NCBI RefSeq assembly: GCF_021129305.1
Contig: NZ_JAJOMB010000026.1
Coordinates: 1-64,000, forward strand
Reading direction: 5' to 3'
Origin: Kineosporia babensis
GTDB taxonomy: Bacteria; Actinomycetota; Actinomycetes; Actinomycetales; Kineosporiaceae
DNA: 64,000 bases
The notes under the pieces are model-generated. The model was not told the origin of the DNA. It saw only the letters and a program-made list of their open reading frames with translations, and made no database searches. The translations under genes were made by a program, and so were the position numbers. Positions 26,884 through 38,214 of this stretch are shown here, piece by piece (position 1 is the first letter of the stretch; the number at the start of each line of letters is the position of its first letter).

Positions 26884-27669
26884 GTGAAGAGCACGACCCC
26901 GGTCCGTGACCGCCCACCCCGCGGTAGGAAGCCGCCCGTTGTGCCACCGCAGCATGGTGCCTGGGGCTTCCTCGCACTGCCCCTGGTGCTGGGGATCGCG
27001 GCCGCGGGCTGGTCGTTCTGGCTGATCCCGCTGGCCATCGCCTGGGTCGCCGCCTATCCGACCAGTTGGGCCCTGACCGGCCTGCTGACCGCTCGCCGGC
27101 CCGAACGCTTCCGCCGGGCCGCGGTGATTTGGCTGCCGATCTGCGTGGTCGCGGGAGTACCGGTGCTGATCACGCATCCGTGGCTGGGCTGGCTGCTGGC
27201 CGTGTATCTGCTGTTGTTCCTGGTCAACGTGCAGCAGGCCAAGGCCCGCCGCGAGCGCTCGATGTTCAACGACCTGGTGCTGATCGTGGAATGTGCGCTG
27301 CTGGTGCCGATCGTGGCCGGGGTGGTCGGCGGTGGCTTTCCGCCGGAACAGATGGCTGTCGTCCTCACCGCCATGACAGCCTGCGCCCTGACTCTGGTGG
27401 GGAGCACTCTGCACGTGAAGTCGCTGATCCGGGAGCGTGCCAATCCGGTGTTCACCTATGTGTCGCAGGCTTTCGCGGTTGCTTGCGTGCCGGTGATGGC
27501 GGTGACGAGCTGGCTGGCCGGGCAGTCGCTCTGGCTGGCGGTGCCGTTCGGGCTGCTGGCGGTGCGGGCCTGGTGGTGGCACCGGCCGGACTGGCGGCCC
27601 GTGCTGATCGGGATGGGGGAGCTGGCCGGTTTGCTGGTGGTGGCCGGGCCCGCGATCTTCCTGCTCTGA
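26884..27669 (+). CDS. YwiC-like family membrane protein
   Basis: 261 aa with about eight hydrophobic helices. The family signature PPQHGAWGFLALPLVLG is at the N-terminus, preceded by a basic leader (RDRPPRGRKPP). The conserved ARRERSMFNDLVLI segment with charged residues and the GSTLHVKSLIRER loop are present. The GTG at 26884 follows AGGGTGAGGG. In Bacillus ywiC lies by the nar/fnr genes, so a link with anaerobic metabolism has been suggested for the family; function is unknown here. Confidence 0.82.
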   Translation: MKSTTPVRDRPPRGRKPPVVPPQHGAWGFLALPLVLGIAAAGWSFWLIPLAIAWVAAYPTSWALTGLLTARRPERFRRAAVIWLPICVVAGVPVLITHPWLGWLLAVYLLLFLVNVQQAKARRERSMFNDLVLIVECALLVPIVAGVVGGGFPPEQMAVVLTAMTACALTLVGSTLHVKSLIRERANPVFTYVSQAFAVACVPVMAVTSWLAGQSLWLAVPFGLLAVRAWWWHRPDWRPVLIGMGELAGLLVVAGPAIFLL

Positions 27670-27677
27670 AGCAATGA

Positions 27678-27715
27678 GAACGGCCCGCCCTGAATCTCTT
27701 CGGGGCGGGCCGTTC
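27678..27715 (+). terminator. 13-bp perfect hairpin after the YwiC-like gene
   Basis: Bases 27678-27690 pair perfectly with 27703-27715 (GAACGGCCCGCCC and complement) around a 12-base loop, eight bases after the stop codon. A likely bidirectional terminator. Confidence 0.8.
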
Positions 27716-27724
27716 GGGTCTTGG

Positions 27725-27768
27725 GCCTGGCCGGGTTCGCCGAGGTCGGTCGGTGAACCCGGCCAGGC
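27725..27768. terminator. Second hairpin, 14-bp perfect stem
   Basis: GCCTGGCCGGGTTC (27725-27738) pairs with 27755-27768 around a 16-base loop. It lies beyond the stop of the minus-strand repeat-protein gene and next to the 27678 hairpin. It probably terminates that gene, past the short repeat array. Confidence 0.6.
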
Positions 27769-27900
27769 TGCTGATCAGGCCAGGCTGCTGATCAGGTCGG
27801 GCTGCTGACCCGGCCAGGCCGAAGCTCAGGTCGGGCCGCTGATCAGGTCGGGCTGCTGACCATGCCGGGCTGCTGACCCGGCCAGGCTGAGGCTCAGCGC
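27765..27900. repeat. Degenerate tandem repeat, about eight units of 15-19 bp
   Basis: Units resemble AGGCTGCTGATCAGGCC / GCTGCTGATCAGGTCGG, with one GACC variant class. Unit length varies between 15 and 19 bases, so no reading frame is kept. The array fills the space between the hairpin at 27725 and the stop of the secreted repeat protein. Confidence 0.6.
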
Positions 27901-27912
27901 AGGCCGAGGAGA

Positions 27913-30828
<2,916 letters not shown>

Positions 30829-31381
30829 GAGGGGAGTCCCTTCGGTCGGAGATTGAGGGGAGTCGAGAAATTACATGCCTCCTGTGACGTGTCTGATTTT
30901 TCGCTGTGATTTGGACAGGTGCATATCGCAACTCTTGGTGCTCAGGTGGCGCACGTGATGAAAGTTGTTAATCGTCTTTTAGGGCCCCGCAACGGTGCTA
31001 TACCGGCAATCGGACGGCCGTTCAGTATTTTCTTAAGCTCAAGACGTTGCTATATGTCCGCTTGGGAAGATCATCGGACGGCTGGGGTGATCAGTGTCGA
31101 GTGCAGGTCCGGAGTCGGTTCTAGGACGATTTGGCCGGTAATGATCTTCAGGCTTACCTAAGGCCCCGCCAAAGAGCGCTGTCGCTGGTGTATCTCACGC
31201 CGGGGGTTGCCCTTTGGTTCATAACGATTCGGTGAACGATCAAGGTCTGAACGGGGCGCGCGGCGTGGCGTGAAGATCCGAGCGTTGAAAGGTCAAAAAG
31301 AAAGCGATGGTTGGTGAGCGTTTCACTGAACTGTCCGCGGCTACAGCGGTGCTGAGAGAGCGGCCGAGCAAGGTGCAGACA
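30829..31381. other. Gene-poor upstream region of the secreted repeat protein
   Basis: This stretch is less GC-rich than its surroundings and shows no frame with coding character. It should hold the promoter of the minus-strand repeat-protein gene. No clear promoter hexamers or operator were recognised. Confidence 0.5.
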
Positions 31382-31606
31382 AGTCGTCCTTCGTGGGAAG
31401 TCCGGCCTTCGTCGAGAGCCCAGCCCTCGTGTGAAGTCCGGCCCGCGTAGGAAGTCCGGCCCTCGTGGGGAGTCTGGCCCTCGTGTGAAGCCCAGCCTTC
31501 GTGAGGAATCCGACCTTCATGGGGAGCCCAGCCCTCGTAGGGGGCTCGGCCTTGCGTGGGGCCCGGTCCTTGCGGGGGAGTTCGGCCCGCGTGCGGAGCC
31601 CGGTGG
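31382..31606. repeat. 18-bp minisatellite, about twelve units
   Basis: Units resemble AGTCCGGCCCTCGTGTGA. Eleven consecutive units are exactly 18 bases; the first is 17. They diverge by a few substitutions each. The plus strand has an open frame over part of it giving a six-residue repeat (KSGPRR-like), but there is no ribosome site and no unique protein part, so it is annotated as repeat, not gene. Confidence 0.8.
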
Positions 31607-31688
31607 GTTGATGCGAGGCTGAGCGACTGCGGTGAACGGTGTGGGTCCGCCCGGGAAGGGAGGCCGAGGCCGCGCTCAGAACTTGTGA

Positions 31689-32513
31689 TCAGGCGCGCGG
31701 CGGGCCGGCCTCCAGCCTGGTGTTGATCTCACGCATCTTCTCCGCGCCATGCTGGTCACCACCCCAGCGCGACTCCAGCCACCAGGTTGCGCCGGCCTCG
31801 ACCCAGGGTTGCACGGCCTCCAGCGCAGCTGCTTTGTCGACCGGGGTTTCGCCCTCGTGCAGCACGTCCAGATCGGTGCGGCCGTGGTCGGCCAACCAGG
31901 CGATCAGCTCGCGCTGATCGGCCGGTGTGGCCGGCCGGCCTTCGGGCAGGTGGTACTCCGGGATGATCCCGTCACAGCGCAAGATGCGGCGCATGGACTT
32001 GGGCCGGGGCCAGGCGCCGACCGTCCAGATCGGGATCTGCATCGGACCCAGGCCACCGGTGATGACCTCACCACCCACACCACCGTTGTAGGTGTACTGC
32101 TCGCCGTTGAACGAGGTCCCGCCTCGCCAGAGTTCGCGCAGCAGGTCGATGCCCTCGTCGAGCATGGCGGCGCGCTGCTTGCGGTCGGTCACGTCGCCAC
32201 TGCCGCTGGGCAGGACCGGGTCGATCGCGCCGAGGCCCAGGCCCAGGATCGCCCGGCCCTCCGAGATCGTGGCGAGGGTGGCTGCCTGGGCCGCCAGCTT
32301 CCAGGGCCGGCGCCAGGGCAGCGGCGTGAGCATGGTGCCCAGGCGGATCCGGGAGGTAGAAATGGCCATGGCGCTGAGCAGACTCCAGGCATCGACACCG
32401 TACGCGGTCTCGAAGACGAAGATGCCGTCCCAGCCCGCCTGCTCGGCCCGAACGGCCTGCTCGATCTGCTGCTGCGGCGTGCCACCGGGAAGGATGAAGC
32501 CGAAGTTCGTCAT
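31689..32513 (-). CDS. LLM class F420/FMN-dependent oxidoreductase
   Basis: 274 aa, luciferase-like TIM barrel. Features are TNFGFILPGGTPQQQIEQAVRAEQAGWDGIFVFE at the N-terminus, ISTSRIRLGTMLTPLPWRRPWKLA and the GRAILGLGLG strand. The ATG at 32513 is chosen because FGFILP is the usual first strand. Cofactor F420 versus FMN cannot be decided. Substrate unknown. Divergent from a MerR regulator 95 bases away. Confidence 0.87.
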   Translation of the reverse strand: MTNFGFILPGGTPQQQIEQAVRAEQAGWDGIFVFETAYGVDAWSLLSAMAISTSRIRLGTMLTPLPWRRPWKLAAQAATLATISEGRAILGLGLGAIDPVLPSGSGDVTDRKQRAAMLDEGIDLLRELWRGGTSFNGEQYTYNGGVGGEVITGGLGPMQIPIWTVGAWPRPKSMRRILRCDGIIPEYHLPEGRPATPADQRELIAWLADHGRTDLDVLHEGETPVDKAAALEAVQPWVEAGATWWLESRWGGDQHGAEKMREINTRLEAGPPRA

Positions 32514-32608
32514 GCGGATCAGTGAAGCAGCGACCACCGACAGTCTTGGCCGGGCGTCGCGGCCCGTACAGTTGCAGGAGCAGATCTGGGCGCGGGCGGG
32601 GCGGGCGG

Positions 32609-33085
32609 ATGAAGATCGGTGAGCTGGCGAACGTGACGGGCGCGAGTGTGCGTTCGATCCGGTACTACGAGTCGTTGGGCCTGGTGTCCGCGCTTCGCAC
32701 CAGCGGTGGCCAGCGGGCTTTCTGCGCGCTGGACATCGAGCGGGTGCGGGTGATCCGGCAGTTGCTGGCGGTCGGATTGGGCACCAAGGCGATCGCCGAT
32801 GTGCTGCCCTGCATGACCGATCCGGCGTCGCAGACCTCGAGCCTGACCGCCCGGCTGGTGCAGGAGCTGGCCCGGCTCAGGGCGGAGGTGGCCGAGCGGA
32901 CGGCGATGATCGAGGCGCTGAGCGCGATCATCCAGGCGGCCCCGCCGCTTTCGGCCGACGAACAGCAGGCCCAAGCCCGCCAGGACAGCGAGCACCAGGC
33001 CGATGAGAATTGGCCGAGCAGCACACCCATGAGCATCCCGGCGGCACCGCAGCGCCGGCTGTCGAGGCAGCTCAGGGGTAGATGA
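32609..33085 (+). CDS. MerR family regulator, 158 aa
   Basis: The winged HTH is clear from the first residue: MKIGELANVTGASVRSIRYYESLGLV, then a coiled-coil helix (ELARLRAEVAERTAMIEALSAII). There is no metal-binding cysteine pattern at the C-terminus, which is Gln/Pro-rich. ATG at 32609 after GGGCGGGCGG. It overlaps the convergent flavin oxidoreductase gene by 14 bases at the stop. Confidence 0.88.
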   Translation: MKIGELANVTGASVRSIRYYESLGLVSALRTSGGQRAFCALDIERVRVIRQLLAVGLGTKAIADVLPCMTDPASQTSSLTARLVQELARLRAEVAERTAMIEALSAIIQAAPPLSADEQQAQARQDSEHQADENWPSSTPMSIPAAPQRRLSRQLRGR

Positions 33086-34178
33086 GCTCATCCGTCTTGA
33101 CGTAGTCGTGCCCGGCCTCCAGCGTTCCGGCTCCCGCTCTGTGCACCCAGTCGGCCGTGCGGAGCAAAGGTCGTCCCACCGCAACGAGGTCGAACTCCTC
33201 GGCCGCAACGCGCTGCGCCAGTGCATCCAGCGAACCCGGTCCCTCCAGCAACGATCGATGGGTCAGGCCCACGCCGCCGACGGTGATACTGGGCAGTCCG
33301 GTCAGCGAACGCGCCCAGCCCGCCAGGTTCCGGGCGGGATGCTCGTGCGCGAACGCAGGTTCCCAGAACCTTCGCTGCGAGGCGTGCAGGACGTTCGCAC
33401 CCGCGTCCTCAATCTGCCCGAGCATCGCATCGAGTTCCCGCGGACCGAAAGCGATCCGGGCTCGGTAGTCGCGCTCGGCGAATTGCGAGAAGCGGAAGAT
33501 GATCGGGAAGGCCGGCCCCACCGCATCCCGCACCGCCCGCACGATCTCGGCCGCCAGGCGGGCCCGCGCAGTTGCGACACCACCGTAATCGTCGGTGCGG
33601 CGATTGGTGGCCGGCCAGAGGAACTCATGGATGAGGTAGCCGTGTGCGCCGTGCAGTTCAACCGCGTCGAATCCGGCTGCTCGAGCTGCCCGCGCTGCGT
33701 CGGCGAAAGCAGAGACCACCCGCTCGATGTCGGACGGCGTCATCGCGCGCCCGTTCGGACGTCCGTCGGGCGCAATTCCGGAGGGAGTCGACCCGTCCGC
33801 GCCCGCGTACTCGCCACCCAGATGCCACAACTGAGGCGCGATGCGCGCCCCCGCCGCGTGCACCTCGTCCACGATCCCACGCCATTTCGGCAGGGCTGCA
33901 GTGGAAAGCCGCGGCACCGACGAGTCATGATGAGCGGTTGGCTCGTCGACCGGAATCCCTTCGGTGATGATCAGCCCGATGCCGCCTCGAGCCCGGCGCG
34001 CGTAGTAATCGACGGCTTCGGGCGAGGGCACTCCGGCAATGGCCCGCTCCCTGGTCATCGGCGCCATCACCCAGCGATTCCGCAGCGGGATCCCGGCTAC
34101 CCGAGCGCGCCGGAACAGTGTGTCGTGTTCGCGTTCATGCAGGTCGGAGTGGGGAGAGCGGTTCAGGATCGTGGCCAT
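33072..34178 (-). CDS. Old-yellow-enzyme family NADH:flavin oxidoreductase
   Basis: 368 aa, FMN TIM barrel. Motifs include NRWVMAPMTRERAIAG, RGGIGLIITEGIPV, QLWHLGGEYAG, VELHGAHGYLIHEFLWPATNRRTDDYGG and ITVGGVGLTHRS. This is the ene-reductase core, without the C-terminal iron-sulfur and NAD domains of dienoyl-CoA reductase. The ATG at 34178 is used; an upstream in-frame stretch lacks protein character. Substrate unknown. Confidence 0.88.
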   Translation of the reverse strand: MATILNRSPHSDLHEREHDTLFRRARVAGIPLRNRWVMAPMTRERAIAGVPSPEAVDYYARRARGGIGLIITEGIPVDEPTAHHDSSVPRLSTAALPKWRGIVDEVHAAGARIAPQLWHLGGEYAGADGSTPSGIAPDGRPNGRAMTPSDIERVVSAFADAARAARAAGFDAVELHGAHGYLIHEFLWPATNRRTDDYGGVATARARLAAEIVRAVRDAVGPAFPIIFRFSQFAERDYRARIAFGPRELDAMLGQIEDAGANVLHASQRRFWEPAFAHEHPARNLAGWARSLTGLPSITVGGVGLTHRSLLEGPGSLDALAQRVAAEEFDLVAVGRPLLRTADWVHRAGAGTLEAGHDYVKTDELIYP

Positions 34179-34322
34179 GAGCGTCAGGTTAAATCCTGAC
34201 ACCGGTGTTAGTTTCAAGGGTTTGAACCAACGGACGAGGTGGTCGCCTGCCGCGGTCGGCCCGGCATCCGCCGGTCCTCAGGAAGTGCGGGAGCGAGCAG
34301 CGCGGCCCGGCCGCATGATGGG

Positions 34323-34817
34323 ATGTCGAGCGTGGATGCGGACGAGATCGAGCAGGCTCTGGACGACCTCTTCGACCAGGCGCTGGTGTACCACGGGTAC
34401 ACCGACTACATGCGTGACTACGAGGTCGTGGTGCAGGGCAGCGCCGATCCGGCGGCCGGCCAGAACTACCGGCGCTATCTGTTCCGGAACTGCCCCAAGG
34501 TCACGGTGACTTCAACCGTGGGGCCCGAGGTCTGGGCGCGCTCGCTGGAGGAGAAACTGATCCATCAGGGCGTCCCAGGCAGCAATGACGTGTATGCCTG
34601 GGGTGTGCGCCGCCAGGCGCTCTACCCCGGCGCCGGGCGACTGGAGACCTCACGCGAGACCAAGCGCTGGTCCTCCCGCCTGGGCGTGCCGTTCTACGAG
34701 GTCACGCTGGAGGGCAACAGCCACGAAATACACTTGCTGTTCTCGGGCCTGAGCGTTGGCGACCTTGAGCCGGGGTACATGCCGTTCGTTGTTCCCGCCG
34801 AGCCGAAAACCGAATGA
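34323..34817 (+). CDS. YxiG-like domain protein, 164 aa
   Basis: Resembles small actinomycete proteins with a YxiG-like domain: EIEQALDDLFDQALVYHGYTDYMRDYEVVV, YRRYLFRNCPKVTVT, SLEEKLIHQG and VYAWGVRRQALYPGAG. No signal peptide or membrane helix. ATG at 34323. It is nine bases upstream of the YchJ gene, so co-transcribed. Function unknown; the yxiG gene of Bacillus sits in a toxin/immunity-like neighbourhood, but nothing here shows that role. Confidence 0.7.
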   Translation: MSSVDADEIEQALDDLFDQALVYHGYTDYMRDYEVVVQGSADPAAGQNYRRYLFRNCPKVTVTSTVGPEVWARSLEEKLIHQGVPGSNDVYAWGVRRQALYPGAGRLETSRETKRWSSRLGVPFYEVTLEGNSHEIHLLFSGLSVGDLEPGYMPFVVPAEPKTE

Positions 34818-34826
34818 GGGACGTTT

Positions 34827-35213
34827 GTGAGCACCAAAGTCAGTGATCGTTGCCCGTGCGGTTGGGGAGACCCGTACCCGGCGTGCTGTGGGCGTTTCCA
34901 CGGCGGAGAGCCCGCCCCGACCGCCGAAGCCCTGATGCGCAGCCGGTACTCGGCCTTTGTGCTCGCGGATACGGCCTACCTGCTGCGCACCTGGGCGCCC
35001 GAGAACCGGCCGGAGAAGCTGGATCTGGACGAGGACGTCGACTGGCAGCGACTGGTGGTGCTGGAGCGAACCGGGGGAGGGCCCTTCGACACCGAGGGAA
35101 CGGTCGAGTTCCAGGCCTGGTACCGCTACGACGGCCGCCGCGAAGCCCAGCACGAGGACTCGTTTTTCCGGCGTGACCAGGGGCAATGGGTTTATGTCGG
35201 ACCCCGCGGCTAA
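34827..35213 (+). CDS. YchJ family protein with SEC-C zinc motif, 128 aa
   Basis: The N-terminus is a SEC-C zinc motif (CPCGWGDPYPACCGRFH, ligands C-x-C and CC/H). The rest is the YchJ/NTF2-like domain: EALMRSRYSAFVLADTAYLLRTWAPENRP, VEFQAWYRYDGRREAQHEDSFFRR. GTG start at 34827. Biochemical role unknown in the family (UPF0225). Confidence 0.88.
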   Translation: MSTKVSDRCPCGWGDPYPACCGRFHGGEPAPTAEALMRSRYSAFVLADTAYLLRTWAPENRPEKLDLDEDVDWQRLVVLERTGGGPFDTEGTVEFQAWYRYDGRREAQHEDSFFRRDQGQWVYVGPRG

Positions 35214-35251
35214 GGTTGTGCGCAGATCGAGGATCTGAGGGGGAATCTTCC

Positions 35252-35908
35252 GTGACGGCAACCAATATCGACCCGGACCTGGCCGCGGTGCGCGCCACCT
35301 ACGACCTGGTGGCGGCCGACTACGCCGATCTGCTGCGCGACAACCTGGCCGGCAAACCCGCAGACCGGGCGATGCTGCACCTGTTCGCCGATCTGGTGCT
35401 GGCGGGGGAGTTCGGTCCGGTGGGCGACATCGGTTGCGGCCCGGGCCGGATCACGCCCCATCTTGCCGGCCTGGGGCTGGACGTGTTCGGCGTCGACCTG
35501 TCGCCGGGCATGATCGAGGTAGCCCGCCGCGAGCACCCGCATCTGCGCTTCGAGGTCGGAACCATGACCGACCTGCAGCTCGAAACGCATTCACTGGCCG
35601 GGGCACTCGGCTGGTACTCGCTGATCCACCTGCCCGATCACCTGGTGCCGGTGGCTCTGGCCGAGTTCCGCCGGGTGATCAGGCCGGGCGGGTACCTGAT
35701 GCTCGCCTTCCAGAACGGCGAGCAGATACGCCACATCGACTCGGCCTACGGGCACGAGCTGTCACTGAACCTGTACCGCCGCACGGTGGACGATTTCCTG
35801 CCCTGGCTGACCGAGGCCGGCTTCGCCGTGTTCAGCAGCACGGTGGTGGCTGCGGTGAGCTGGGAGAAGGAAGCCCAGGCGTACGTGATCGCCCGGGCCC
35901 TGGAGTAG
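35252..35908 (+). CDS. Class I SAM-dependent methyltransferase, 218 aa
   Basis: Rossmann methyltransferase with motif I VGDIGCGPGRITPHLAGLGLDVFGVDLSPGMI, motif II/III region (GWYSLIHLPDH) and RRVIRPGGYLMLAF. The GTG at 35252 has GAGGGGGAA upstream and lies 38 bases after the YchJ stop. Substrate unknown. Confidence 0.87.
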   Translation: MTATNIDPDLAAVRATYDLVAADYADLLRDNLAGKPADRAMLHLFADLVLAGEFGPVGDIGCGPGRITPHLAGLGLDVFGVDLSPGMIEVARREHPHLRFEVGTMTDLQLETHSLAGALGWYSLIHLPDHLVPVALAEFRRVIRPGGYLMLAFQNGEQIRHIDSAYGHELSLNLYRRTVDDFLPWLTEAGFAVFSSTVVAAVSWEKEAQAYVIARALE

Positions 35909-35985
35909 CTCGGTTGTCGGAGCGGCCCGGTCGTCGGCCTGGCCGGAATGCGATCGGGGTCGGTTGAGGACCCGCCCTGGCCGGG

Positions 35986-36558
35986 TTACCGGGCCAGCCA
36001 CTTCTCGGCGGTGATCGCGTACTCCACTTCGCCGTGTTCGGCGCCGGGGATCGGCTCGTCCCACTTCTCGTGGAAGGTGCGCACGTAGACCAGGCCGATC
36101 CGGGAGAGGGTGGCTCGTGAGGCTTCGTTCACGGCCATGGTCTGGCCCATCACCCGGTGCAGCGCGAGGTCTGCGAAGGCGTGCCGCAACAGGGCGATCG
36201 ATCCTTCGCCGGCCAGGCCCTGGCGCCAGAAGCGGGGAAGCAGTCGGTAGCCGATCTCGGCCTCGTGCGGGCGGGCCTTCGGACCTGCCTCGCTCTCGTC
36301 AAGGATCGGCTGCAGAAGCCACCAGCCGACGAAGGCGCCGTCCAGGTGGCCGGCCCAGTAGCCCAGACCTGGATGTTCCTTGGGTACAGCCAGTCGGCGG
36401 TGATGGGATTCGACGATGTCGGCTCGGGGGCGGGGATGACCGTTGAACAGGAAGCGCATCACCTGTGGGTCGGAGTCGAGTTCGATTTCGTGGTTCAGGT
36501 GCTCCGGCGCGAGCGGGGCCAGAAGGAGACGTGAGGTGGTGAGGGTCGCCTGCGCCAT
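35986..36558 (-). CDS. GNAT family N-acetyltransferase, 190 aa
   Basis: RimJ/RimL-like acetyltransferase: LTTSRLLLAPLAPEHL at the start, IGYRLLPRFWRQGLAGEGSIALLRHAF acetyl-CoA loop, VMGQTMAVNEASRATLSRIGLVYVRTF. ATG at 36558. The acceptor is unknown. The 280 bases between it and the next gene contain TGTACA-like inverted repeats near 36610 but no gene. Confidence 0.87.
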   Translation of the reverse strand: MAQATLTTSRLLLAPLAPEHLNHEIELDSDPQVMRFLFNGHPRPRADIVESHHRRLAVPKEHPGLGYWAGHLDGAFVGWWLLQPILDESEAGPKARPHEAEIGYRLLPRFWRQGLAGEGSIALLRHAFADLALHRVMGQTMAVNEASRATLSRIGLVYVRTFHEKWDEPIPGAEHGEVEYAITAEKWLAR

Positions 36559-36842
36559 GGGTGTCAGTGTGCCGCAGCCATACGACGGCGCGAGCATCCC
36601 TAAGCAAATGTGTACACCTGGTACCGGATGTACGCGATGTACTCATTGAAGGGAGGGCACCGGGGGCGCAATGCGTTCGGCTATCAGGACAACGCTCAGA
36701 GTGATGGGGTGTGAAGGATTGTCATCGGGCCGTCGCAGGCCAAGGAGAACGACGGCTTCCGAGCAGCCGAGGAAAGGGCTGAACAGCCGTCCACGATCCG
36801 GGCTTTCCGGCGTTACCCGACGGTTTGGGCTATGTTGCGCCA

Positions 36843-37685
36843 ATGGGGAGCGATGCAGAACGAGTCCGGCGGCTCGATCGGGAGTATCGCGAGCTGGCCA
36901 TGTCCACGTTCGTGTTCGAGACCCGGCTGGCGCACCGGCTGAGCTACTTCCGTACCTTCGCCTCCCCGCGGATCGCCGGTCTGCTGAAGCACACCGGGCA
37001 GATGCAGGCCGAGCCGCGGCGCCGGGCGTACGACACCGGGCTGATGATGTACGCCCTGATCGACGCCGGGCTGGAGTCGCCGACCGGGCGGCATGCGGTG
37101 TCGCGGCTTCATCAGATGCACCGGCGCTGGCGGATCACCAACGACGACTACATCTGGGTGCTGGGCACTTTCGCGGTGATGAGCGTCCGGATGATCGAGC
37201 GGGCGGGCTGGCGGGCGATCACCGAGGCCGAGAAGCAGACGGTGATCGACTGGCACGTGGAGCTCGGCAGCCGGATGGGGATCACCGATGTCCCGCTCGA
37301 CCCGCAGAGCTTCGATGCGTGGTTCAGCGCCTACGAGGCCCGGATGCTGCGCCGTACCGACGCCGGCCAGGAACTGCTCAGGCTGGCCATGGACGTGGTC
37401 GGTTCCCAGATTCCGAAACGGCTGCGGCGCCCGGTGCTCTCGCTGGCTCCCGTGCTGATCGACGAGCCGGCCCGATCGGCACTGGGTTTCGGCACCCCGA
37501 ACTGGCTGGCCCGGACCACGGTTGCGGTTCTTCTGCAGGTCCGGGCCTGGCGGCGGCGTCGAAGTGGACCGCCGGAGAAGCCGTTCTTCGAGATGGGCGG
37601 GGTCAACAGTGAGTACCCCGACGGGTGGACTCTGGACGACCTCGGCCCCCGCCGGTCTTCCGAGCTCGAGCAGCCGAAGCAGTAG
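36843..37685 (+). CDS. DUF2236 / oxygenase MpaB family protein
   Basis: 280 aa, mainly helical, with the DUF2236 pattern: RIAGLLKHTGQMQAEPRRRAYDTGLMMYALI, HRRWRITNDDYIWVLGTFAVMSVRMIERAG, LDPQSFDAWFSAYEARMLRRTDAG. Family members include rubber oxygenase and fungal MpaB; the histidine/arginine haem-contact pattern of Lcp cannot be confirmed by eye. ATG at 36843. Cytosolic, with no signal peptide. Confidence 0.78.
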   Translation: MGSDAERVRRLDREYRELAMSTFVFETRLAHRLSYFRTFASPRIAGLLKHTGQMQAEPRRRAYDTGLMMYALIDAGLESPTGRHAVSRLHQMHRRWRITNDDYIWVLGTFAVMSVRMIERAGWRAITEAEKQTVIDWHVELGSRMGITDVPLDPQSFDAWFSAYEARMLRRTDAGQELLRLAMDVVGSQIPKRLRRPVLSLAPVLIDEPARSALGFGTPNWLARTTVAVLLQVRAWRRRRSGPPEKPFFEMGGVNSEYPDGWTLDDLGPRRSSELEQPKQ

Positions 37686-37704
37686 AGGCAGCGGGAACCG
37701 CGGC

Positions 37705-38178
37705 TTACGGCACCACGGGCGGCTGCACGGCGATAGCCGGGAAGTGCCGGGTGAACACCTCGTCGGCCAGCTGGTCCGAGGCCGGGTCCTCGCAGTCCAG
37801 GCCGGCCTCGATGATCAGGCGGTAGCTCTCCAGTTTGGCCGCGATCACCGCCCGGTCCTGCTGCAACTGGGCCAGCTGGGCGTCGATGGCCGCGGCCTGG
37901 CGTTCCAGCAGCACGATCCGGCGGTCGCTGCCGTCGGCGATCTCCGGCCCGGCGTGCACGAACTCACGCACCTCGGCCACCGGCATACCGGTGCGGCGCA
38001 GGGCCTGGACGGTCCGCACCCAGCGCACAATCCGGGGCTGGTAGCGGCGTCGGCCGTCCGGACCCCGCTCCACGTCGGGGATCAGGCCTTCCTTCTCGTA
38101 CCAGCGCAGCGCGTCGATACTGATGCCGGTGCTCTCCGAGACCTCGCGGATGCCGATGCCGGTGGTGTCTGTGCTCAC
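37705..38178 (-). CDS. MerR family regulator next to alcohol dehydrogenase
   Basis: 157 aa, HTH IGIREVSESTGISIDALRWYEKEGLIPDVERG, and a C-terminal coiled coil (LLERQAAAIDAQLAQLQQDRAVIAAKLESYRLI) without metal ligands. GTG at 38178. It lies 36 bases downstream of the dehydrogenase, and a typical MerR operator is in that gene's promoter, so it probably controls this unit in answer to an aldehyde or alcohol. Confidence 0.87.
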   Translation of the reverse strand: MSTDTTGIGIREVSESTGISIDALRWYEKEGLIPDVERGPDGRRRYQPRIVRWVRTVQALRRTGMPVAEVREFVHAGPEIADGSDRRIVLLERQAAAIDAQLAQLQQDRAVIAAKLESYRLIIEAGLDCEDPASDQLADEVFTRHFPAIAVQPPVVP

Positions 38179-38214
38179 CGGGCCACGATAGGCGCCCGCC
38201 CGCAAATACGCAGG

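Noticed and set aside
27765-27900. CRISPR array or coding repeat
   Set aside because: Units of 15-19 bp with no spacers and no kept frame.
30919-31161. 80-codon plus-strand frame upstream of the repeat protein
   Set aside because: No ribosome site, no GC3 bias and no recognisable protein pattern.
31382-31606. CRISPR array
   Set aside because: The 18-bp units are directly joined and diverged, with no spacers and no cas genes.
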